Of a DNA stretch of 12,786 nucleotides, positions 5,623 to 10,979 are shown piece by piece. The notes beneath the pieces are model-generated. The model worked only from the letters and a program-made list of their open reading frames with translations. It ran no database searches and had not been told where the DNA came from. The stretch covers positions 1 through 12,786 of the forward strand of contig VHCR01000020.1 of NCBI GenBank assembly GCA_016871655.1, given 5' to 3'. Origin of the DNA: Verrucomicrobiota bacterium. Lineage in GTDB: Bacteria; Verrucomicrobiota; Verrucomicrobiia; Chthoniobacterales; UBA6821. How positions within the stretch are numbered: position 1 is the stretch's first letter; each line of letters begins with the position of its first letter. A program made the position numbers and the translations under genes.

Positions 5623-6027
5623 TTATTGTGAAGCTTCCTCCCCCGTTGCGAGAATTACCGAAAATCCCTTGTTAATGCCAATGGTCATCACTCCCACAAT
5701 AAGATCGTATGGAGCTTTTTGATCAGCCTTGATGATCAAGCTTCCATGGGCATCACGAGCCGTAAGCATTTGTTGAAACTCTTCGAGAGAGACTTCTTGA
5801 TTGTCAAAAAATATCGTGGGCAAGGGGCTGCCTGTGATAGTGACAACATAAGGATCATGATGTGGCACTAATAAAAAAGGAGCCTGCGGAACTTTGACAG
5901 CAATTCCCGGTTGCAGCAAAAGTGTTCCACCAATGAGTAAAAAGAAAATCAAGCAGAGCCCTGTGCTGAGAGCAGGTGCTAAAAAGAAATAGGGATGACC
6001 TGGTTCTTTGGTGCGGCGGAGATGCAT
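5623..6027 (-). CDS. exbD: ExbD/TolR-family protein lacking the membrane aspartate
   Basis: The 134-residue protein has the ExbD layout: short basic N-terminus (MHLRRTKE), one membrane helix at about residues 16-38, and a periplasmic domain with VTITGSPLPTIFFDNQEV, LEEFQQML, LIIKADQKAPYDLIVGVMTIGINKGF. In this family the helix begins with a motif like PLVDV whose Asp is needed for proton-driven work. Here the aligned stretch is APALSTGLCLIFFLL, and the Asp position is Ser21 (codon AGC read from 5967-5965); no other acidic residue lies in the helix. The rest of the protein looks sound and is not truncated. It follows exbB after a repeat-filled 150-bp gap and precedes the TonB-like gene by 60 bp. 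It could run without proton flow, use another residue, or be a lineage-wide variant. Confidence 0.85.
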   Translation of the reverse strand: MHLRRTKEPGHPYFFLAPALSTGLCLIFFLLIGGTLLLQPGIAVKVPQAPFLLVPHHDPYVVTITGSPLPTIFFDNQEVSLEEFQQMLTARDAHGSLIIKADQKAPYDLIVGVMTIGINKGFSVILATGEEASQ

Positions 6028-6036
6028 GGGGAATGA

Positions 6037-6071
6037 GGCTTATGGCTTATGGCTGAAGGCTGAAGGTTGGA
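6037..6071. repeat. Seven-base repeat array 4
   Basis: Units GGCTTAT, GGCTTAT, GGCTGAA, GGCTGAA, GGTTGGA lie just upstream of the exbD start. Together with the inverted array at 6153-6180 they enclose 80 bp of AT-rich sequence and could form a large stem-loop between exbB and exbD. Confidence 0.85.
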
Positions 6072-6152
6072 GATTTTCCATAAGGAGAATTTATTTTTTA
6101 AAGAAAGAGCAATGAAAATGATGAAATTAAATTTAAACAATCATTAAGTAAG

Positions 6153-6180
6153 GCCTTTAGCCTTCAGCCTTACGCCTTCA
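6153..6180. repeat. Seven-base repeat array 5, overlapping the exbB stop
   Basis: Units GCCTTTA, GCCTTCA, GCCTTAC, GCCTTCA are the inverted form of array 4. The last unit supplies the TGA stop of exbB (6180-6178 on the minus strand). Confidence 0.85.
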
Positions 6181-6789
6181 GTCTTTTTTTTTGGTCACGA
6201 GCTGCACAATTTCAATCCCAGCCCGTTCCATATCATGAATGAGATCGTTAACGCGAGAGGAGAGGTACGTATAAGAGAGGAATGCTGGAATCGCGACAGC
6301 AAGGCCTGCGGCGGTGGTGAGGAGACTTTCAAAAACACCTTTCGCAATTTCCGCTGTCGTTGCATATCCGCTGTGAGCAGAGATCGCGAGGAACGCATCA
6401 AGCAACCCTAAGACGGTTCCGAGAAGACCAATAAGTGGTGTGAGGTAAGCAAGCATCGAAAGGAGTGAGAGGTTCCGTTCCAAATTGGGAAGTTCGAGAA
6501 GTCCTGCATCGGTGGTAATTTCTTTCAAAGAAGCATGATCCGCGTCGGCGTTTTGTAAGGCCGCTTGTAAGATGCGCGCAACAGGGCCGCGTGTTAGCAT
6601 GCATTCTTGTAATGCTTCATTTCGATGACCCCGTTCTAGCAGAACAGAGATTCCTTCTAAAAATTCTCCCACGCGAATCGAAATGCGATGGAGGTAAAAA
6701 AGACGTTCAAAAAAAACACCGACGACCACTACGCTGCAGAGCAGAATGATCCACATGAGGGGGCCACCTTTTTGTAAGATTTCAAGCAT
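6178..6789 (-). CDS. exbB: ExbB/TolQ/MotA-family proton channel protein
   Basis: The 203-residue protein has three membrane helices at about residues 13-33, 107-135 and 152-176. The first is followed by ERLFYLHR, and the cytoplasmic stretch between helices 1 and 2 has the family pattern (GPVARILQAAL near 68-78). Helix 2 holds LTPLIGLLGTVLGLLDAF and helix 3 holds VFESLLTTAAGLAVAIPAF, with the conserved Glu154 and Thr residues (T117, T158/T159) that line the channel in E. coli ExbB. It should form the pentameric inner-membrane motor with ExbD. It is the first gene of the minus-strand run and diverges from thyA; the last residues VTKKKD are followed by a stop within a seven-base repeat. Length is normal for the family. 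Confidence 0.92.
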   Translation of the reverse strand: MLEILQKGGPLMWIILLCSVVVVGVFFERLFYLHRISIRVGEFLEGISVLLERGHRNEALQECMLTRGPVARILQAALQNADADHASLKEITTDAGLLELPNLERNLSLLSMLAYLTPLIGLLGTVLGLLDAFLAISAHSGYATTAEIAKGVFESLLTTAAGLAVAIPAFLSYTYLSSRVNDLIHDMERAGIEIVQLVTKKKD

Positions 6790-7046
6790 GTTCTCGAGGA
6801 TAGGTGAACTAAGTTTAAGATGGAAGCTGAAAGAGGAGGTGGAAAAAAGTTTAAGAGTTTAAGAGATACCACGGTGTTGTTTCAACCACTTCAACTCTTA
6901 AACACCACAGACGTCATGTAATGATGTGGTAGTTACGATTGTCTTTTCAAAAGAAAACTTTATCTTGGACAGCAATATTTTGTTTTCGTATCACTGTTTG
7001 GATTCTCCCAAACTCTTCAACTCTTCAACTCTTAAACTGACTTCCC
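6790..7046. other. Divergent intergenic region between exbB and thyA with eight-base repeats
   Basis: Promoters for both directions must lie here. GTTTAAGAGTT (6849-6859) pairs with AACTCTTAAAC (6893-6903). A second array, AACTCTTC, AACTCTTC, AACTCTTA (7011-7034), ends 12 bases before the thyA ATG. ACCACA (6905-6910) and TGTGGT (6925-6930) form another small inverted pair. TTGGAC at 6965-6970 could be a -35 box for thyA, but no good -10 follows, so I do not call a promoter. Confidence 0.6.
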
Positions 7047-7841
7047 ATGCTTCAATATCATCGACTCCTCCGATTAGTTTTAGAACAAGGCCAGCGCAAA
7101 GAAGATCGCACAGGGACCGGAACGCTCTCTGTTTTTGGAGCGCAGGAGCGATTTGATTTGCGAGAGGGGTTCCCACTTTTAACGACCAAGAAGCTTCATT
7201 TGCGATCGATCATTCATGAACTGCTCTGGTTTTTAAAAGGAGATACGAATCTCAAATACCTACACGATCATCAGGTGACCATTTGGGATGAGTGGGCGAA
7301 TGAGCAAGGAGATCTTGGGCGCATCTACGGAGCCCAATGGAGGACCTGGCGCCGGCCTGATGGAAAGGCAGTGGATCAAATTGAGAATCTCCTGCAAGAA
7401 ATTCAACAACGTCCTGATAGCCGTCGTCATATCGTGACGGCTTGGAACCCCGGAGAGCTTGATCAAATGGCTTTAGCGCCGTGCCATGCTCTTTTTCAAT
7501 TTTATGTTTGCGACGGAGAACTCAGTTGTCAGCTTTATCAGCGCAGCGCAGATCTTTTTCTTGGCGTCCCCTTCAATATTGCTTCCTACGCACTCCTCAC
7601 AATGATGATTGCACAAGTTTGTGGATTGCGTGCCAAAGAATTCATTCACACGTTTGGCGACCTACATCTCTACCTTAACCATCAAGAGCAGGCCAAAGAA
7701 CAATTAAGCCGCACGCCTCGACCATTGCCTCAAATGAAACTCAACCCAGAGATTAAAAAGTTGAGCGATTTTCGTTACGATGATTTTGAATTGATCAACT
7801 ATGATCCTTGCCCTGCGATTAAGGCACCGATTGCTATCTAG
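7047..7841 (+). CDS. thyA: Thymidylate synthase
   Basis: The 264-residue protein has the length of E. coli ThyA and all its signatures: DRTGTGT near residues 20-26 with the phosphate-binding Arg21, [25 protein letters not shown] near 44-68, [12 protein letters not shown] near 124-135 with the two Arg residues that reach the other subunit, the catalytic Cys146 in [13 protein letters not shown], and [22 protein letters not shown]. It turns dUMP and methylene-tetrahydrofolate into dTMP and dihydrofolate in the cytoplasm. The ATG at 7047 gives the standard N-terminus, though no Shine-Dalgarno site is visible. The stop lies in a small palindrome, TAGCTGCTTCGCAGCTA (7839-7855). folA follows after 116 bp on the same strand. 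Confidence 0.98.
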   Translation: MLQYHRLLRLVLEQGQRKEDRTGTGTLSVFGAQERFDLREGFPLLTTKKLHLRSIIHELLWFLKGDTNLKYLHDHQVTIWDEWANEQGDLGRIYGAQWRTWRRPDGKAVDQIENLLQEIQQRPDSRRHIVTAWNPGELDQMALAPCHALFQFYVCDGELSCQLYQRSADLFLGVPFNIASYALLTMMIAQVCGLRAKEFIHTFGDLHLYLNHQEQAKEQLSRTPRPLPQMKLNPEIKKLSDFRYDDFELINYDPCPAIKAPIAI

Positions 7842-7870
7842 CTGCTTCGCAGCTAAGAAAAAAAGAAATT

Positions 7871-7942
7871 AGCCACAAAGAACACAAAGAACACAAAAAA
7901 GAAATCATCATTTTCTTTGTGCTCTTTGTGTTCTTTGTGGCT
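7871..7942. repeat. Long hairpin of CACAAAG repeats between thyA and folA
   Basis: The arm at 7871-7897 (AGCCACAAAGAACACAAAG and on) is matched inverted at 7916-7942 in 26 of 27 positions, with an 18-base AT-rich loop. The arms are built of nine-base units CACAAAGAA. The foot of the stem is 15 bases before the folA ATG. In a thyA-folA transcript it would hinder or shape translation of folA; it is also a member of the wider CACAAAG family of fold-backs. Confidence 0.85.
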
Positions 7943-7957
7943 ATTCTCTGATCCTTT

Positions 7958-8416
7958 ATGAAAGCAATCATGGCCATGGCTCGTAATCGTGTAATCGGAG
8001 TGAAAGGAGGGATGCCGTGGCATCTTCCCGAAGAGTTTCGATTTTTTAAAAAAACCACAATGGGCCATGCGATTTTGATGGGTCGTAAGACCTACGAATC
8101 TCTTGGAAAGCCACTTCCAGGGCGACGCAACATTGTTTTGAGTCGGACAATGGAACCACAAGAAGGTGTGGAGATCGTCAAAGATTTAGAAGCTTTAAAA
8201 AAACTGAACATTCCTTCCAAAGAAATTTTTGTGATTGGAGGAGCTGATGTTTTTCGACTCTTTCTTCCCGAGTGTGACGAACTTTTTATCACGCAAGTTC
8301 ATCGTGATGTCGAAGGAGATACTTTTCTTCCTTCCTTTGAGGCTGGGTTTGATGAAGGGGAGGTTTTGCTCTCGAATGATGACTTCACGGTAAGACGGTA
8401 TAGTTTATTAAATTGA
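7958..8416 (+). CDS. folA: Dihydrofolate reductase
   Basis: The 152-residue protein starts MKAIMAMARNRVIG and has the DHFR motifs in order: GMPWHLPEEFRFFKK near residues 18-32 with Glu26 in the place of the catalytic acid (Asp27 in E. coli), MGRKTYESLGKPLPGRRNIVLSR near 41-63 for NADPH and folate binding, and FVIGGADVFRLFLP near 91-104. It reduces dihydrofolate to tetrahydrofolate with NADPH, renewing the cofactor consumed by ThyA next door. The last five codons and stop (YSLLN) are the end sequence of a MITE-like element (from 8399), which seems to have replaced the original C-terminus; the final strand FTVRRYSLL still looks complete. No ribosome site is seen before the ATG, and a strong hairpin ends 15 bases upstream. 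Confidence 0.96.
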   Translation: MKAIMAMARNRVIGVKGGMPWHLPEEFRFFKKTTMGHAILMGRKTYESLGKPLPGRRNIVLSRTMEPQEGVEIVKDLEALKKLNIPSKEIFVIGGADVFRLFLPECDELFITQVHRDVEGDTFLPSFEAGFDEGEVLLSNDDFTVRRYSLLN

Positions 8417-8563
8417 AAAGGGCACGCGATAAGCTTGCTCTTTTTCCTTGGAACTGCGTTCTCAGATCTCACGTTATCTTCGGATAGCGCTTCGATCTTC
8501 GGCCTTGTTCTAAGAAAAAATTTCAGCGCTTCTAACATGCCCTTTTCAATTTAATACACTATA
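8399..8563. repeat. MITE-like element B, 165 bp, 26-bp terminal inverted repeats
   Basis: The left end (8399-8424, TATAGTTTATTAAATTG then AAAAGGGCA) and the right end (8538-8563) are inverted copies with one mismatch in 26. The body does not code. The first 83 bp match 10796-10878 in opposite orientation with three differences. The left end overlaps the last codons of folA; the right end is close to the stop of the convergent acyltransferase gene. Its own transposase is not in the window. Confidence 0.85.
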
Positions 8564-8629
8564 TCGGCGGCGACAACATGCCACCAACAAATGACATTTT
8601 CTTTTTTAATCCAGAATGGATCTCTACCG

Positions 8630-9298
8630 TTATCGTACGACATGAAGTTTTGTTGTCGTCCTGCCGATACTTTTTTCCGGCAAGATGCCGCGCCAGGAAG
8701 TGTTGGGATAAATAATGCTATCGCGGCCGATGATCGATCCTGGGCTCAAGACGGCGTTGCAACCTATTTCTGCACGATCGCCGAGGATGGCTCCAAATTT
8801 TTTTAAACCAGTTAAAAATTTTTTTGAACCTGAAGTGACAATGACTTCTTCACGATCGAGTCGTACATTGGAAAGAATCGCTCCGGCACCGAGATGAGCT
8901 TTAAAGCCCAAGATGGAGTCGCCCACGTAGTTAAAGTGAGGAATTTGAGCCTCATCAAAAATGAGGGCATTTTTTATTTCGGAAGAATTTCCAATGACGA
9001 CTCCATTTCCAATGATCACATTTTCTCGGATGTAGCAACCTTTGCGCAACTCACAGTTTTCTCCAATCCAGGCTGGGCCTTTGATCATGGCTCCCTCTTC
9101 AATGATCGTTCCCTTTCCGATAAAAACATGTTCACCGATGAAAGGTTTTCCGACAAGCATGCCGAAGTTTGCTGGCTCTAAGCGCTCTTGCAGATAGTTT
9201 TTAATTTTCGGCAAGACTTCCCAAGGATGAGTGACTTGATCAAATAAAATCCGATGCTCCGTGTGATGAAGATCGAGGTAATCAGCAGCAGTGAACAT
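8630..9298 (-). CDS. GlmU-like left-handed beta-helix acyltransferase, stand-alone
   Basis: The 222-residue protein has hexapeptide repeats of the LpxA/GlmU kind from about residue 50 to 195 (IGEHVFIGKGTIIEEGAMI, WIGENCELRKGCYI, VIIGNGVVIGNSSEIKNALI). The stretch IPHFNYVGDSILGFKAHLGAG corresponds to the acetyltransferase site of GlmU (KxxHLxYxGD), and His121 sits where GlmU has its catalytic His. The uridyltransferase half of GlmU is absent; only about 45 residues precede the helix (MFTAADYLDLHH, LPKIKNYLQERL). It probably transfers an acyl group to a sugar nucleotide, or is a relative of the sugar-nucleotidyltransferase C-terminal domains; the substrate is unknown. It converges on folA across the MITE. 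Confidence 0.8.
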   Translation of the reverse strand: MFTAADYLDLHHTEHRILFDQVTHPWEVLPKIKNYLQERLEPANFGMLVGKPFIGEHVFIGKGTIIEEGAMIKGPAWIGENCELRKGCYIRENVIIGNGVVIGNSSEIKNALIFDEAQIPHFNYVGDSILGFKAHLGAGAILSNVRLDREEVIVTSGSKKFLTGLKKFGAILGDRAEIGCNAVLSPGSIIGRDSIIYPNTSWRGILPEKSIGRTTTKLHVVR

Positions 9299-9353
9299 GG
9301 GAGAGAGTAAGGTTGAATTTTAGGTGAAAGATCAATCGCGTCAACTTAGAGAA

Positions 9354-9604
9354 TAAATTCACCACAAAGATCACAAAGCGGCTACGCCGCACACAAAGAA
9401 CGCAAAAGATTTTTTCTATAGAAAAAATCTAAGTGATAAAAAGAGATATCTTCTTTCTATTGTTCGTAATCACAATTTTTTAAGCCCTCAATTTTATCTG
9501 TGATTGTCATTTTCAAAGCCTTAGATTTTTTCTATAGAAAAAATCTTTTGAGTTCTTTGTGTTGCCGCTGAAAGGGGCATTTGAGTTCTTTGTGGTGAAT
9601 TTCT
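9354..9604. repeat. CACAAAG-type fold-back repeat, copy 2
   Basis: The left arm starts ATTCACCACAAAGATCAC at 9356 and contains AAGCGGCTACGCCGC. The right arm ends GTTCTTTGTGGTGAAT at 9600. Each arm carries an identical perfect 22-bp palindrome centred on CTATAG (9408-9429 and 9524-9545), so the element can fold as one long hairpin or as two small ones. Architecture and right arm match copy 1 at 1255-1475. It lies between the 5' end of the acyltransferase gene and the 3' end of the cyclophilin gene, and accounts for most of this 324-bp gap; no gene is seen in it. Confidence 0.85.
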
Positions 9605-9622
9605 TTTTACAGTTAATTTCTG

Positions 9623-10201
9623 TTACTTCTTCAGCTTACTATCCCAAAGCTGAATATTCTTTTTCTCAGCGGCAAAGAGAGCATCGGTGCTGTCAAGGAC
9701 ATTGATGCTCTTAATGGTGTCGCCTTGGCGAATGGCATTGACGACATCTTGCCCTTGGGTGACTTCACCAAAGACGGTGTGCTTGTTGTCAAGCCAAGGA
9801 GTTGCGGTGTGGGTGATAAAGAACTGACTTCCATTGGTGTTAGGTCCTGAGTTCGCCATCGAAAAAATTCCAGGACGATCGTGCTTGAGGCTCGGAGAAA
9901 ATTCATCAGCAAATTTATAGCCAGGTCCGCCCATACCAGTGCCAGTCGGGTCGCCGCCTTGGATCATGAAATCAGCGATAACGCGATGGAAGGTGAGGTT
10001 ATTGTAATAGCCATGTTTTGCGAGATTGAGAAAATTGGCCACAGTCATCGGAGCCTTGCTAGCAAAGAGCGTCGCATGGATCTCTCCTTTCGAAGTGTTC
10101 ATCACAATCTTGATATCATGAAGAGAAGCAGTAGAAGCGGCTCCAGCGATCATCGGAGCCATGAAGAAAGGAACGGAGAGTTTAAGTAGAGATTTTTTCA
10201 T
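9623..10201 (-). CDS. Periplasmic peptidyl-prolyl cis-trans isomerase, cyclophilin type
   Basis: The 192-residue protein starts [20 protein letters not shown], a signal peptide likely cut near residues 21-26 (AGAASTAS). The mature part is a bacterial-type cyclophilin: [19 protein letters not shown] near 71-89 with the catalytic Arg73, [20 protein letters not shown] near 111-130, and [13 protein letters not shown] near 135-147 with Trp136 and His141. It speeds proline isomerisation in exported proteins. The frame is open to a TTG at 10246, but the ATG at 10201 puts the signal peptide at the very start. A short C-terminal extension (about residues 165-192, [19 protein letters not shown]) follows the domain. 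No operon partner is evident; fold-back repeats lie on both sides. Confidence 0.93.
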   Translation of the reverse strand: MKKSLLKLSVPFFMAPMIAGAASTASLHDIKIVMNTSKGEIHATLFASKAPMTVANFLNLAKHGYYNNLTFHRVIADFMIQGGDPTGTGMGGPGYKFADEFSPSLKHDRPGIFSMANSGPNTNGSQFFITHTATPWLDNKHTVFGEVTQGQDVVNAIRQGDTIKSINVLDSTDALFAAEKKNIQLWDSKLKK

Positions 10202-10348
10202 ACGAGAGATTCTTTCACAAAGAAGAAAAGAAGGCAATAGCGGCAAAAGAACAAAGAATGCAAAGAAGAAATAGAAAGAAATTACTTTTCAAAATTTTTG
10301 ATTTATTTTTAATCAAAGTTGTTTCGAAATCCTAAAAGTTAACATCCT
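10202..10348. other. Intergenic region with a relic of the CACAAAG repeat
   Basis: TTCACAAAGAAGAAAAGAAG (10213-10232) followed by GCGGCAAAAGAACAAAGAATG resembles the left arm of the fold-backs at 1255 and 9354, without a matching right arm. The promoter of the cyclophilin gene should lie here on the minus strand; no clear boxes are seen. Confidence 0.4.
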
Positions 10349-10632
10349 ATGAAAAAACCTTAGCCTTATTTTTATTAGCACTCTCCTTCGTTGTTCTTCC
10401 TTCAATCGGAAAAGCAGCTCCAGAAGCTCATTCTGGTGCAACTATATCAAAGCCTTAATCCAGGCATGAGACAAGGCAGACAACAAGAAGAGCAGCAGTA
10501 AAGAACGGGACAGAAAAGACAACACTAGAGAGCAAAGCGAAAGCAGCAGAGAGCAAAGCGGAAAAAGCACGAAGTAAAGCAGGGCCAGGGGTACAGGACA
10601 TGAGAAATATGAATGGAGCCAACCGACTTTAG
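10349..10632 (+). pseudogene. Decayed gene of a small secreted Lys/Ala-rich protein
   Basis: An ATG at 10349 is followed by six A. If there were seven A, the frame would read MKKTLALFLLALSFVVLPSI and on through GKAAPEAHSG, a perfect signal peptide with an AxA-like cleavage site. As written, the ATG frame meets TAG after four codons. The signal-peptide frame (from 10357) then has a TAA at 10456 and, in the same frame, continues for 57 more codons to TAG at 10630-10632 with TEKTTLESKAKAAESKAEKA and ending MRNMNGANRL. The tail is a duplicated Lys/Ala/Glu/Ser unit (ESKAKAA, ESKAEKA). One lost base plus one stop codon in an otherwise coherent frame of about 94 codons is what a recently disabled gene looks like. 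It matches no family I recognise. Sequencing error at the A run is possible for the first lesion but not for the second. Confidence 0.6.
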
Positions 10633-10795
10633 CTTATACCATCTTCCCTCATTATCTCGATTATAGAGCTTGTTGCAACTCGCTCGCTCCCGCTCGACTC
10701 GCCCCTGCGGGGCTGCCTTCGGCACTTGATCCAGCGGCCTCCCAGCCAGCTGTATTTTATTGGCATCTGACTGCGTTGTCATCACTCACGTTACA
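10633..10795. other. GC-rich stretch with palindromes, no credible gene
   Basis: Between the pseudogene and the MITE half there are short palindromic stretches (CTCGCTCGCTCCCGCTCGAC, CCCCTGCGGGG at 10701-10711). A minus-strand open frame of 86 codons covers this part but runs through the repeats and the pseudogene antisense and resembles nothing known. The sequence looks like part of another dispersed element. Confidence 0.4.
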
Positions 10796-10878
10796 GAAGA
10801 TAACGTGAGATCTGAGAACGCAGTTCTAAGGAAAAAGAACAAGCTTATCGCGTGCCCTTTTCAATTTAATACACTATA
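10784..10878. repeat. MITE-like element C, half copy in opposite orientation
   Basis: Positions 10796-10878 match the left half of element B (8399-8481, inverted) with about three differences in 83, including the full 26-bp end TGCCCTTTTCAATTTAATAC..TATA (10853-10878). The left part differs: CTCACGTTA and TAACGTGAG (about 10785-10809) form a perfect hairpin with a seven-base loop. No second end is seen, so it is truncated or rearranged. Confidence 0.8.
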
Positions 10879-10944
10879 TAGTCCAGCTAATTCATGAAGA
10901 TGGTATTACTCTTATCCAAAATAGAAATCTCCAGTTGAAGTAAG

Positions 10945-10979
10945 AGCCTGTCCAAAAACGACTCGCTTTTGGACAGGCT
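10945..10979. terminator. Hairpin at the end of the repeat-protein gene
   Basis: AGCCTGTCCAAAA (10945-10957) and TTTTGGACAGGCT (10967-10979) form a perfect 13-bp stem with a nine-base loop, directly after the minus-strand TAA at 10982-10980. There is no T tract after it on the minus strand, so it is a weak terminator at best; an IS-end remnant is the alternative. Confidence 0.5.

Noticed and set aside
7009..7046. Promoter with an operator for thyA in the AACTCTTC array
   Set aside because: No paired -35 and -10 boxes at good spacing; the array is better explained as one of the short tandem repeats of this region.
7842..7957. tRNA or small RNA gene between thyA and folA
   Set aside because: The stem is a simple two-arm hairpin of repeat units, without cloverleaf arms or a CCA end.
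10525..10785. Minus-strand frame of 86 codons
   Set aside because: It is antisense to the pseudogene and runs through palindromic repeats; the C-terminal part is Phe/Cys-rich in the manner of a shadow frame.
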